From positions 1-64,000 of the forward strand of contig WNNJ02000185.1 of NCBI GenBank assembly GCA_012934845.2: DNA of 64,000 nt, in the 5' to 3' direction. Position 1 is the first letter of the stretch. Each line of letters begins with the position of its first letter. Position numbers and translations under genes: made by a program. Origin of the DNA: Pomphorhynchus laevis (taxonomy: Eukaryota > Acanthocephala > Palaeacanthocephala > Echinorhynchida > Pomphorhynchidae). The notes under the pieces are model-generated. The model saw only the letters and a list, made by a program, of their open reading frames with translations. It made no database searches and had not been told where the DNA came from. Of this stretch, positions 21,154-36,100 are shown piece by piece.

Positions 21154-24100
21154 GTATTTTGAATAACAAATCCATGAACTTTAAACAAATGTTAATTCAT
21201 TTGCTTATAATTAATACTGACTAATTTGGATAATTATAAATGCTATTTGTTTTGATTTCCATATTCGCTTTGGTTATTGATAATCGTGGTCATTGAATTA
21301 ATCGCAGTTTATGCTTTGATCTGAAATTTACATCCTAGATTATCAAAATTTAATTCACCGTTAATCACAAAGAAAATTAAGAAGTTAGATGTGATCTGCT
21401 AGTACTTAGACTTGAAAATAATAGAACAAACTAAATGTATTTCTTTTACTTTCAATCCGACTTATGCCAACCAGGTGTGCGTTAAAAATCCAGAAAATTT
21501 GTCAACGTGTCTCGGCAAGTAGAAATATCATTTCATCCTTTACGTATGAAACTAACTCAATGACCTGATAACCTGACTAACACTCAGGATCTGGGACACG
21601 ATTGCGTGTTAGCATTCACTTTGATATGTTGACTGACAAACCGTTGGAACACACCCACTTAGAACTACTGCTGATATCTGATTGGACGATATCTAAATCC
21701 GACTTAATTGCTCTCCAAATTTTGAGATCGTCCGCGTACCAAGGTAACTATGCACCCGATAATATCATGTAGATTGACGACAAATATTCAGAATAAAATT
21801 AGTTATTCTGAATAAAGTTGCGAAAAAACTTTATAAATTAACGTCAACAGAAGATTAATGTGAAAACAAATTTAATATCTGCATTATAAAAGGTATTTTA
21901 ATGTGTATTTTGTTAACTAATGAAATTAGTTTTATTTTCCACCATTTATTAATGTAAGCACGTATTTTTATTTCCTGTTTCAAAACCTCCCGTAACTGCT
22001 GAAGCGTGTGTGAAGGAGTTTAAGCAGAGTTCAGATGGGATAACATCTACCACAAAACACAACGAAAGCAGCGATTCCAATACAGTTGTAAGTGAGGAGC
22101 CTGTTCCGAATTACGTTCATACTGCATCCGGGATCAATGGTGGTTGCTATTGGTAACTTTTATTAAAAATTACATATTTTTCATAATTTATCAACAGTGT
22201 TTAACATTGTTTTTGATATAAACGTTTATACTTCAAATCTCAACCACAATTTACCTATCGGGTAAGTTTATGACTGATTACCGTTCGTTTTAGTGATATT
22301 TTTATCATTATTGAAGTTACTCGGTATAATTGCTCGACTGACATTATTATTTCATTAACGTGTCTTGTTTATCAAATGATTATTGATAATCATATATAAA
22401 TCATTATTTTATATTAGTAATGATAAATTAATTATTATTTAATTGCTAATTATTGATTCAATAATTCTTTATTATTAATTATTACTAATAATTAATAATT
22501 ATAATAATCAATAGTCACTTTATGAATAATATAATTATATAAATATAATTATAAAAAATATAATGAGGAAAATCGCATTTGGATTATAAAAATGAAAAGG
22601 GCTATAATATTTTCTTTATCATTATATGATTTTTTCACAGGAATATAATAATCAGAAAGGATGCAATGAGCGTAGTACGAAGTATAGGAACGAATTGACT
22701 ATTAATGAGGTTCAAGTAACCTAATTGATAATAAATTGCTATATATAATAAATTACAACATACTTTACTATATTTTTCGTCTTTATTCGGCTTTAATCAA
22801 TACGTTCTATCAAATTAAATCAATTAAAATTTGGTCTTTTTTTGGCCTTTTTTGGCCTTTTTTCTATAAACAAGGCCACAATTTTTTCCTTCACTATAGA
22901 AATCATTTCTTAAACTATAGACTAATACTATAAAAATTAATTCATCTAATTAAAATTTGGTCTTGTAAAATGATTTTTGTTCTCGCCTTGTTCATAATGT
23001 AACTCACGAGCAAGGTTAATATACATATTTACTTATATTATAATAATATAATAATATAAAATAATATGATCTATCTTATACAAGTCAAAAATTTATCGTA
23101 AATTCCGAGTAACGAAATTTATCAGTTGGATTGCGTTGATGAATCAACTGGATTAGATTGCTATTCTACATGACTATGTAGAATTTTTATTTTAACCGAT
23201 TTAACGATAATTGCTATTAAATGTAGTTTGATTCTATTTTGATTCTATTTTGTTTGCTAATCATCAAAAAACGTACGATTTGTTTGTCGAATGCTTTATT
23301 TTTTATTTTCTTAAAATGATAAGCAGATAATAGAAAAGCAACAAAAATCACATAACAATATTTAATGTAACGAAATAACTTTGATGACGATGCCATCAAA
23401 ATTATTAGTTCATCCATTAAATTACATGCATCTAAACCGACCTTAAAAAGGCCCATTTAGTCGCTCTCTAATACAAAATATTTACATTCGACATGTTCAA
23501 AGCTATATATATTTGCTAAATTCTGGTATGCCATCTATTCTTTACTTTAATGCGTTCAATACCAAAAGATCCACTCATAAAGCTCTTCATACCCGTAATC
23601 TTATCTAAAAGAAAAATAAACAAATACTGGGTAGTAAATTTTATCTTAGACAAAAAATACCACAATTAATGGCTTTCATTTTACGAGGCCTGAGCACATT
23701 TAAAATAATATTGACCACATCCCGATTCTGTGGTCAATATCAAAGCGGATATTGACCACATTTGCTTATTTATACGTAAAACATTTAAAGCTTATAGTTG
23801 TTCCTTAAATGCCTGATTGTGAAGTACATCACAATTGAAACTTAAATTGCTTAGTAACACTGATTTTCTAAACTGATTTAATAAAATTTATTAATTTTAT
23901 TAATAAATTAACTTTATATTGACTTTATATTAACTTTATATTGCATTACAGCCTTTGATATCATTAAATTTATGTCGTTCACTTATTAAATGTATAATAA
24001 TTAAATTTTCTTAATAAATATGCAGCTTAGCATATTTAAACAAATATGTTAAACAAATCAAATAGTTAAACAAATCAAAGTATCGAATAAACAACATGGA

Positions 24101-27100
24101 GATGCATATGCAACTGTCCACTATTGTACCTTGTAGTATTTTAGTTGTTAGAGGGATCTAATCCTGCAAGTGAACCCCTATGTGATAACTTGCGATTGAG
24201 CCACTTAGAGTTTGTCACACACCTTAGATCCCATGGGTTTGGCATTATGGAAGAAGTTGATGAATAAAATGTTCGATAAATATTGGTCTTTGTACCGGTG
24301 GACATCATCATAAAACAACACCGTCCCAAGAACTGAGCTCTTTCTCGTAAGAACAAACATTTTGTCCTTTTTCAATTAACGTTCTTATTATAGAAAAACT
24401 ACTCATTTGACATTTCTTTACTTTATTAAAGTGTTATTGCTGTTTAAAAATAATAATAAAGTATCCGTTTTCTTTTGCAGTGGAAAACCAAGAGATCTTC
24501 AACAGATTGAGCTTCAATGTTGCGTTTGTTGTAAATACTTTCACCAAAAGTGCATTTCAATTGAAACTGTGTATGCTAAATTTGATTTAATTTTCTCTTT
24601 ATTTCAATACGATTTGTTACCAATTAGTAAAATAATACTATTAGATCAATAGATACGATTTTAATCAACTTCATTATTTTTGTTAAGATTTGAATGAAAA
24701 CAACTAAGTAAAAGATTTGAATATTAGTCTTTAAGTAAAAAATACTTTAAATACTTAAAGTTAGTTAAATCAACTTTAATTTAATGAAAATGGATTTGTT
24801 GCGAAACTCTGCGATATACACAACAACATTTGCTACAACAACGTAAAATAATAATCGATTTTTATATATAAATATATATATATTATATGGTTACCAATAA
24901 ATATAAATATAAAGCGTTGCATTACGTATGTAATGCAACGCTTATATTAATTAATAAATATAAGCGTATATTAATTAATTTTGTACTACGTATGTAGTAT
25001 TATATTAATTAATTTTGCATTTATAATAAATGCAAATCTTATCTTTATTATTTTTATTACTGTTTTTGTTAGTGATATAGTTTAAATATTATATGATATC
25101 ATATAATATTGTAATATTATAAAATGCATAATATAATATGCTTAAATATATTATTATAAAACATATTACGAAAACATATTATAAAACATATTATTATAAA
25201 CTAATTACGTTTTAAGGATAAGATAGATATCGTTACAAAATAGGTTATAAAAAAATAATTAATTTTTGAAATAAAATTATTGTTTTTGATGAAAAACTAA
25301 AAATCTTGTTTCAGATTAATCAGATAACTAAATATACGTATTTTTAAGGTATATAAATCAAAAATAAAGATAAATAAAAAAATAATAAATAATAATATAA
25401 GATTTTACACAATTTATATTTATATAACGATAATATTTATTATTTAAATTTTAAATAAAAATAAATTTTTATGAATTGATTATAAATAATATACGTTGTT
25501 CAAATTGTGGGCTTATTTGGTATTTAGGATTTAAGCTGCTGAATTAGTCTTATCCAAAAGTTAGTTGATGTAGTAGTTCTTATCCAATGTTTTTTCTTCA
25601 ACACTATCTGCTGTTTGTCAACAATATCTTTAGTTAACATTTTGTTTTTACATCAAACATGAGTATACAAAATTCATCTACATGTATTTGTATTAGTTTT
25701 TGAATTTCCTATTATTGATATCACATTTTTTAATTTTTTAATTATTAAATTTTAAAATTTAAAATATATAAATCAAGAAAGGCAATATAAAAATTAAGCG
25801 AAATATTCAGCTCAGATTCTTCAGTTGCTTCCTTGAAACATGCCGCATTGTCCGTTGTATGTGAAGCGCAGAGAAGTTGAATTTTAAAAACAGAAATAAT
25901 GTATCTAAAAACAATAAGTAAGATGTAACATATGACACTCTTCCGGCCCATTTAACAAAAGTAATCATGAAAATACTTCGGTCTTCGTCGCGTACGTTGT
26001 CCGGGAACGGAAAGGTTACTGTCGTGCGATGTCTTTAGCTTCCTTTATGACTCCGTTACATCTGTGGATTCACCTAGCCTTTCGCTTGATTGTATTTCCT
26101 TATAATGATAACCTGCGCGTTGCCTCGCTTGAATTATCTCTTTAGTTGGATCGACAATATTCAGGTTGGAGTTGCCAACACCCACTGAGGTTTCGGCTCA
26201 CTTATCGTTGTTAAAACATATATCACTCGATGTACCAGCTGGAGCGATTTGTCTGAACGAAACAGTCGTTTTTCTGTCATCATTATGCTTTACGATCGCA
26301 TATTGAGAATTAACATGAACGAAATTAGCTTCTTCTACAAGTGGAGAATACTTTGAACGACGTGGCATGACCCTTACAAGTACCTTTCTGCCAACATTTG
26401 TAAACCACGTAGATCGCATATATAGATTGCATAGATTCTTGAAGGTCTTTGAAATAATTGTATATGTAACTTGATATGATTTGCCTGAATGACTCACGGA
26501 GTCTATTTGTTCGTAAAATATAATATTCTTCCATTTATTGTAAATCATATGTTGCCATATTTGATGATGGTTTCATTTTTATTTTAACTTTGACAAATTA
26601 CATAAACATTAAAAAATTCTTATTGCCAATTCGTTGAATACATTTTCTTTTATGTTTACTTTGATTTATAAAGTATGCTCTACTTTGAGCCGATCCTAGC
26701 TTGAATTATCATTAATAATTACGTTTTAGAGATATGCTTCCCTTCACAACCAACTATCAATTCTTCTGCATTACGTGTTCGACAAAATCTACAGAAATAT
26801 TCAACAAAAGACAAGCTTGTTAGTTCACAGCAATTTTCTGGCGTTACGTTATAATATTTAGCATTTTCACAACTGTGCGTCAGCGCAATTGCTAATCTTA
26901 CCTTAAAAGCAGACCCGAAGCTAGAACACAGAGGGTTGTTTTTCTTCTCAAAGGATAAAGTATGATTGGTTTTGTGTTTTACTAAACAGTAAGAAATTTT
27001 CTTATTTAGGATATAATACCATTCATTGAATTAAACTGGGATTTGCTAACAACTGCTCCGCGTCGAGTTCGTTCCACATGGCATTCATCCATTAGCAAAG

Positions 27101-30100
27101 CTTTGGTAAGCTTGGTTGCTTTCAAATTCCAAGTTTTCTAACATTCCTTCTATTTAGCATCAATTTTTTGTTATATTGATTGTTAAATTTTAGAAAAGAA
27201 TAAAAATTTTCTATTGGAAAAGAATTTTTATGGATCACTTTTTTGATCAGTTACTTTTATTTTTAGCATAAAAAGTAGATTTTAAATAGTTGATAATGAT
27301 CCATTATTGATAAAGAATTATTGGAGCTGGATCAAAGCAAAGAGGAAATTATTTTTGATATTTCGCAAACTTCTGTTAGCATCATCAGAAATTACAAAAT
27401 TTTCTAAAGATGATATTAATTATTGGAGCTGGATCAAATAAAAGAGGAAATTATTTTTGATATTTCGCTAACTTCTGTTAACATTTTCAGAAAATTACAT
27501 TGTAATCATTAATCTATTTTCGACTAAACTATCAACAATATTCATCTAGCAACGGTCGCAAATTGCAGACACGAAAGAAACGAGACTAATTATATTTCAA
27601 GACAAGAACCGACAAGAATATTTAACTCTTCTCCTTCGATTAAAAATGATATATAACGCACGTTCTTTGATTTCCGATGCAGTTGTCTGTTAAGCAAACC
27701 GACTCAGACGAAGGAAGGTGTACATGCGAAATAAAGCAGCAGATTTACAATATTTATAATATTACAAATATTATATTATTATTTTACAAATATAAAATAA
27801 TTATTGGTTCTAATAAACCCTTAATCCTTTGCGTTAGAATTAGGATTTATTTGCCTGATCGCTTGGGATTCTATTATTCTTTTGCTTAAATGCTGTAATT
27901 AATACTGAAGACATGTTTTTACTTATTCTGATCGAAAAGAATATAATTAGCAAATTTTTAATCACTTATTAAATTCGTAATTTAATTTATCCATTCTACA
28001 ATGGGACGATAATAATCTAAGCCTCGACATTTAAATTCTAATTTTTGCCAAGTGGTTTACAGTGTTATGACAAAATATCAATACAACTTTGTCAAATTAT
28101 ATTTTTGGTAATGGGCCAAATAAAAATATTACCGGACTTTAAATCATGTATTTATTGAAACGAAATATAATGGGTTTAGTTTCTAATTGTCGTTAATGTC
28201 TTTATATGCCCTGTCATTCTGCCTTGTATCGGTATGACTATAAGGAATAAGCCTTGCTGATTCGTTAATATTGATAAGGCATTGATATATTATATAAAAT
28301 AAAATTGTAAAGGATTTAAGTGATTTTTATCATTTCTAACATCAATCAGTTTCAATACTTTGCTAAATGGCATTTTGATCATACACATATGGATTTAATC
28401 ACTTATTAAATTCGTAATTTGATTTATCCATTCTACAGTGGGACGATAATATTTTAATTGAAATAATTTACAAACAATAGAGTTTTTAAATGTCTAAATA
28501 ATTATGATATTGTAATGTCAATTTATATTATAATTTTGTATTGTTTAAAGAAGTATTTTGTTTAGAAGTATTTAAAAATTATGATGTTATTTAATAAAGG
28601 TATTTTTAAAAGGTTTTTTGATGTAATAATATTGAATTCTATTATTCTTTTACTTAAATTCTATTATTCTTTTACTTAAAAGGTTTTTTTGATGTAATAA
28701 TATTGAATTCTAATATTCTTTTACTTAATTAATACTGAATACATGTTTTACATGTTCTGATCGAAAAGAATATAATTTGCAATTTTGAAGTAATTTTAAA
28801 TTGAAATATTCATTTCGATGCATCGATGTTACGAAGATTATGTTTTCAGCTATTTTTGTTCTAATTTTAATAGAAATAATTTACAAAATAACAAAGTTTT
28901 TAAATGTTTAAGAAGTATTTAAATGTTAAGAAGTATTTAAAGATTCTGATTTAATTTAATAAAGGTGTTTTTAAATGGTATTTTAATGCATTAATACGAA
29001 ATTAAAATATGTGCCGAAATTTGTAGCCATTGATATTTTGCATCTTCAACAAAGTTTAAGGTATTACAACAAAATTGTAATTTGGTACCCAATTTACTTT
29101 AAAATAATAATGTGCCGAAATTTGCAGCCTTTGAAATTTTGCATACTCCAACTAAGTTTAGGTTATTACAACAAAATTGTAATTTTGTTCCCAATTTCAT
29201 TTTAAATAATCACAATTGCCTATAAATGTTTTATCTTTGTGAGAAATTCCTTTTATACTTACTTTGATAAAATTGTACAATTTTATAAAAACGAAGACGG
29301 ACATCGTCTCGTTTCGATTTTTACGGTCTAACTGCTGATGAATTAAAAAGGGAACAACAAGAATTATTTGCAAAAGTATGCATACTTTGAACCATTGTTA
29401 TACAATTTTTGCATAAATTTTGCCCAAACGAAGTTTTGTAAGGATCAATGTTCTACATAATCACCTAAACTGGTTATACAATCAGCGTTTATGATTGTAT
29501 AAAATTAAATTGATAAATCACTTATTGAATATCACTTGTTGAATTTTTAATCAAATTCGAAAACCTTTTTCAATTTTTAAATATATTTATCGAACTTATT
29601 AAATTTATTCATTGAACTTATTTAATTTATGTTAACTTATTAATTTTCAACGCATCACTCATCAGTCACGGAAAAATATGCTCCATTTTTAATTAATTAT
29701 TGATGTTGATTACTTTCGGATGAAGGCTTGATATTATCTTCAAAATGTCTCATTACGCTGTTATTTTAGTATTTGTTGTTATATCTGATTTTAGGCGAAA
29801 GACGATGATTTTTTAATGAACAAGGAAGGCCTGTACGGACTTCGTCGTTTTGATCTTGAAAGTATAGGACCCGTTAGTGAATCTTTACGGCTTTTACTCA
29901 CACCAACAAGATCGTCGACAGAAAGTACCTCAAAATCCAATGCTACTCAAAGTGAAGCATCCATAGGTACAATTAGAATAAATGACAATAGTCATTTTAT
30001 TCCATTTTTATGATTTTATTTATAATTTTTATATGATGACAGTGCATTTGTCAAATTCAGAACGAATATCGGTAGATTTTGATAAAAATAATTAAAACTA

Positions 30101-33100
30101 TCAGTTATCACTGCTAATTAAGATCAACTGTACAATGCACCATATGACGGACATTAAAACTTTTAGACAAATTCATTTAAAGTTTTAGACATTTTGTAAT
30201 TAATAAACAAAATTGTTCTATTGTCGATAAAATTTAACTATAATCATTTATCCAATATTTTATAAATTAATATATTAAATCAATGACTTATTATATTTTT
30301 ATATTAATTCAATAAAGTGATATTTTTCAATAAAATGATATTTTGACAATTGGTGGAATCCGCCTTTATCTTTTGTTCTACTCAATTACCATATGATTAT
30401 GATAGGAATTTTTCTAACTCAATTTTCTAGTGTTAAGAAGCATTGAAAATATATTTTAAAAGAAGCATTGAAAATATAAATAAATATTAATAATTTAAAT
30501 AAATAAATTGTCAGTAATTTGTTCTATAATTCAACAGCTACAAATTCAGCTATTGAACTTTCGTCAGTCGGGAAAATGAAGTCGAAAATTTTAAAATTTT
30601 AATTTTTTAATAAATTTTAAATATTCTGTTTTTAAATGTAAATGTTCTACTTTTAAATTCGAAGAAACCTCTAAATCATTAACTTATGTTAAATCATAAG
30701 TTAATGCATTGATTCACAAATATTTAATTAAAATGAGTGTGCATATCAACATCTTATTATTTTTGCAAAATGGATATATATATCAGTTACTCCGCTTTGG
30801 TGTTATTAAATTAATAACATAATTATATTATATTAAATATTATGCTTTATAATTTAACTTGATTAATTTATGTTTTAACAAATTTAATTAATTAATTTTA
30901 AATTAAATTTTTATATTTTAATTAAACTATTTTAGTTAAATTATTTTATAGCCAGACGTACTAGTAAGCGCAAAAATGCCGAAGCGATCAGTCTGCAACA
31001 AAAGACAAAGAAACCGTATGTTTGATCGAAATAATAGCTCATTGTTTTTTACTTGATATTTAAGTGTTGACAAAGTTATACCTGTTTGTTTTCCTACTGA
31101 ATATCCTGTAAATAAGGACAACTATAGGTGATTCTTATGCTTTTCTTTTATAGCGTTATTAAAAACCGAATGTTCGAATATACAGGTGTTTTATTCGATT
31201 TATCAATAACTATATCCAGCAAACTGCACCAAAACCACTTTTGTGATAAACGTCAATAAGATATAGCATTTCTATCAAGAGCTTGTGTTGCTGCACCTGT
31301 AATACGTTAAAATAATACGTTGATATAAATGTAAAGCAAATTTAGCTCAAGACGATAATTTATTTTAAGAATAACAAAATTTTCATAACTTATAATTATA
31401 AATTCCATTTGAATGCCTTGATATTTAATATTAAATCACGCCGTATGCTACAAAACGGCTAGAATTTGAAATAAAAATAAAATTATAAATTGGTGATTAA
31501 CAAATCTATAACTATTAATTAGAAATTTTGTCAAATTTAAAATTTGTCAAATTTATAATTATACCGATTTCATTTGTTTTATAAATAAAAATAAAATTTT
31601 CGATTAAACCGCTTTACATACGACGCAATAATCTGTACTGATTTGTTCGGAAGTTGAAACAAACTTTTTACAGACGACGAAAACGAGTGTGTTTATTTTA
31701 AATGAATGTATTTAAAGTTTTATTTACCTACATTTACTTTCATTTACGGTTTTCTGCTATTCTAAAATTTGTTTTAATTTGAGCTCAAATTGTACTTAAC
31801 CCGTTGTTCTACCTTTTTTAATTTGTACAATTTCTTTATTCAAATAAAAGTATTATTTTTATTTTCTGAAATATTCGAAATTATGAAATTACAAAATGTC
31901 GATGTGTTTATGATATCATGTTTTTGTTGAAAAAACATGTTTAATGTTCATTTTAATATGTTACATTATTTTTAATTATAATTAACTATTAATTATAAAT
32001 TTTGTCAAATTTATAATATGTCAAATTTACAATTATAATAAGCCGACTGTTACATTTTTTCAAATTTATTGAAATGAATCAACGTAAATTGTATCGTATT
32101 TCTACATTAATTATTACATCAACATGAATTTTATTGTAATAAAATTAATTAATTAATTTATAATTAATTAATTTACATTAATTAATTTTAAATTATAAAT
32201 TTTGTCGAATTTATGATTTGTCAAATTTATAATTATAATAAGTTTTAATAGGAATTTTTTCATTTTATTTTATTTTTGATATCGAAAATTTTAATTTTAA
32301 TAAATATTTTAGCATTTGACTTATTTTAATTTGTAACTTGTTGAATAATAATGTGTTCATGATATTGAAATATAAAAATATGATAATAATACGTAATATT
32401 ATAACGAATAATATGATAATATATTATGATAATTTTATTTAATAAAAGTCAATTTTTATGAATTGACTAATAAATAATTTACGATGCATTCGAATAAAGA
32501 ATATAGGTTATCTGGAGGAACTATTATGTTTTCGACCCAACATAGCAATTAGGCCGAAGAATATTATATTAAAAATGACGCTAAATAAATATTTAATTAT
32601 TTAAAAATATATTATTAAATAATTTTAAATAATTATAAATAATAAATAATTACATTAGATTTTATACAATTTATATAAATGATTTTGATAATAAACATTG
32701 CGTTTTTACATGTCGTTGTTAGTAAAAGCGAAAATAATATTTTCAAACAATCATATCTACATACTTTCAAATATTTCGATATTTTAAAGTTTAATATTTG
32801 ATATTCGTCTGATAATTTCATAATTAAGGAATTATAACGAATATAAAAGGAATTATATGCTAAATGTTTATTTATCATCATTATAAATGAGCTAAATAAA
32901 TATTTAATTATTTAATAATATATAATTAAATAATTTTAAATAATTATAAATAATAAATAATTACATAAGATTTTATACAATTTATATAAAGCTAAACTTT
33001 ATAATTGAAATTAAAAATACAAGTCAATTTTTATTGATTGACTAATAAATACTATACGATCTGTTAGATAACCGAGTCTACGTATTTTATATTATTGTTT

Positions 33101-36100
33101 AATAACAATAAAGATAAATAATAAATAATCACATAAGATTTTATATAATTTATATTTAATGATATTTTTTGATGTGTAAAACGTTTTTGATTAAAGTAAT
33201 AGAAAAAATCCATTAAACTTGCTAGAAAATTAGCAGACAAATAGTCGTATCAAAAATACTTAGTTTCAGTATTTCTGACAGAGGTTATATTACCGGGAAA
33301 ACAAAGTCCACAGGTCAATAATAACATTTCAGTAGAACAAATCAGATCAACTTACTAAGTCTACTCATTTTATGCGATATATAAATTAAAAATAATGATA
33401 AATAATAAATAATTATATAATAGGTTATATAATTATTATGCAGTAAAATTAATTGTTATGAATTGACTAATATTTAACAAACAATGTTTAAGAATATGGA
33501 TGTAAGGTCATCAAGATAGGATGCTTTGGTATCAGGTTTCGACTACTATTTCTCTGCTTAATAATCGAGATAATATTAAAAAATATTGTTGTTAGAAATA
33601 TAAATACTAAGATTTTATTTAAATCATAATTAATATCTTAATCAAATAGGATTTTTAATAATTTTATTTTGAATAATATTATGGGTTTGAATAAAGAAAA
33701 TATTAGCAAGAAATTAACATTAACTAATTCGAGTGTTAAAATGCTTTAGTTTTTCTATCGTAATTAATATCAGTAATTTGTATCATCAGTATTTGATATT
33801 GTTTCATATTGTTTCATCAGTATTTTATATGAAACGCATCAAGTATAAAACATATAATTGACCCTCGATTAATTAGAGATTAATCCAAGTATATATTTTA
33901 CATTATTATTTTTATTTAAAGATATCATCTAGCCGAGCCAGATCCACATGCTCCACGAAATGCTGAAGGTGATTCGATTTCTTTAAATATTAAGGAATAC
34001 CCTGGACAATTGCATCGAATGTATATTGAACGAACACCAATGCTGTCTATTTCTGATCGAGGTATTTGTTGTACGGAATCGTGTGCAAAATTCTAATTGT
34101 AAAATTTAAGGTCCAAAATTGCTTTTGAGCGACGATCGTATGACAGTTACCGGTCACAAAGGATACACAATGGTCAGAGCTTGTCATGGTATGATGTACA
34201 ACATTTTAAAAATTACTATAAGCCACTAAAATTTACTAAATTGTAATTATATCAGCAAAATATAATTAATCTATTAAATTAAATGAATTGATACCAATTT
34301 CGATGAATTTAAGTTAATTTTAAGCATTTACATCTTTTGCAATTATATAAATTGTTATTTTAGTTAACTTAATTTAACTTAATTTAATTTTTGTTAATTA
34401 AAATTGTTTATTTAAGCTTGTTATTTTAATAAAAGTTGATTGCTTAGAAATTAATATCATTCAATTAATTCAATTTTTTTTATTTAGATAGTAAGTTTAG
34501 TTGTCATTTTAATTTGCCATAATCGTATTCACTGAAATATTTTGATTTCCTGTTTGATATTTTCAGCTCACATTAATCTACATTTTTTATTAGTTCTTCT
34601 ATTTGCAAGTGTTCTGTTATAATATGGAATAATGCATTGTCCTGTATAATTAGTCACTTTTTAGTGCTTATATCGCACTTTTTCGAATTTGATAGGCGTT
34701 CAAATGTACTTTTTCATTTTTGCATTTAATTGATTTCTGTTAATATTATTTTATTTTCCCGCAAATCTTGGAATCGAATGTGTCCCTGATATCGTCAATC
34801 AAACCTTGCATGACACGGAAAGACTTAATATTTTATATAATAAATATATTCATTTATAACCAATAAAAATTATTACATTATAAATTGATTGTTCACTCAT
34901 TAAGATTGTTTACAATTAGGAGAGAGTGAAAAAGATTATTTTATTAAAATTCTAATTTTCAATGACGGCTATTATCATCAGAACAAAATTGCATTACAAA
35001 AATTGATGTTTAAAACTGTTAACAAATTTACACTCAGCACGTCAAACCTGTTTGACGTGCTGCGTCAAAATCAATAGTTCAGTCGTTATTATTATCTCTA
35101 GGTTCATAATTTAAAATATTGAAATAATCTCTTTAATGATAATTATATTATAACTGCAATCCAAACCCAAAAAGAAGAAATAAAATTCATCTTCAATATT
35201 TCGGCTACGAGCAGCAGCCATTTTCAAGAAAATCTGAAGCAATACAAGTGTCAAAAAGTAAAAAGTCTAAAATCGTTTTAGACGTTCATTTGCGGATTTA
35301 ATGTTTTAATTAAAACTGCCTCCATAATCACTCGTTTGCTCCAATTATTTTCTATCATAAGGGTTTCTACTCCGTCGAAGTCGACTGCGTGTTGCGTGCA
35401 GTGGCAGAAGTCAGCGACAGAGGAGCCCTGTGTGGTTGTCAAAGAAGTTTTATGTTCAGCAATGCGTGTTCCTAAATTTCGTCCGGTTTGCCCGATATAG
35501 AAACATATACATTGTTTGCAATTAATTCTATATATACATCAGCATCTATCCAAAGGAACACGCGCATTTTTTGTAAAAAATACCAATCGTAGTCCGATTT
35601 ATCGACGAACAATAAAGAATAATCGGAAGCTTAGAGACAACGATCTGCATTTTAACTTCTCTAAAAATTCTATAACTGAAAGGCTCAATACAGTCGATAG
35701 TAAAATAGTGATGCAATGGCTGTGGATATATCTTAATTGATCTTAAGGTGTTAAAAGATTTTAGCGCCTTTGTATTAATGATCTCAAGAAATGATTGAGA
35801 TAACCTAGTGCTTGAAAGTCTCGCACTAACGTGTCAAGTTCAGCTTTTAAGAATTTATCTCAACTGCACAAACGAAAAGCGCGGAGACTAAAGCCAAAGA
35901 ATACCGCAAGTTTCACACGCACCGCATGATTAATATCCCAAGGAATGTATGAGCGGGTTTCCACCTCTTTTTCGTAAACCTTAGTGACTGATATATTAGT
36001 TATCGAAATTTGACAATCGAGAAAGGGTATAAAATCTGATGAAGGCCAACACAGTGAATTGTATTTGACGGTAGAGTGAATTCAAAAAATGAGCCAAGTC

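Noticed and set aside
24141-24356. Minus-strand 71-codon open frame in ash2 intron 2
   Set aside because: No domain, no homology recalled, and it lies between well-supported + strand exons.
26325-26534. Second minus-strand frame over the gypsy integrase tail
   Set aside because: Out-of-frame shadow of the frame with the [12 protein letters not shown] motif.
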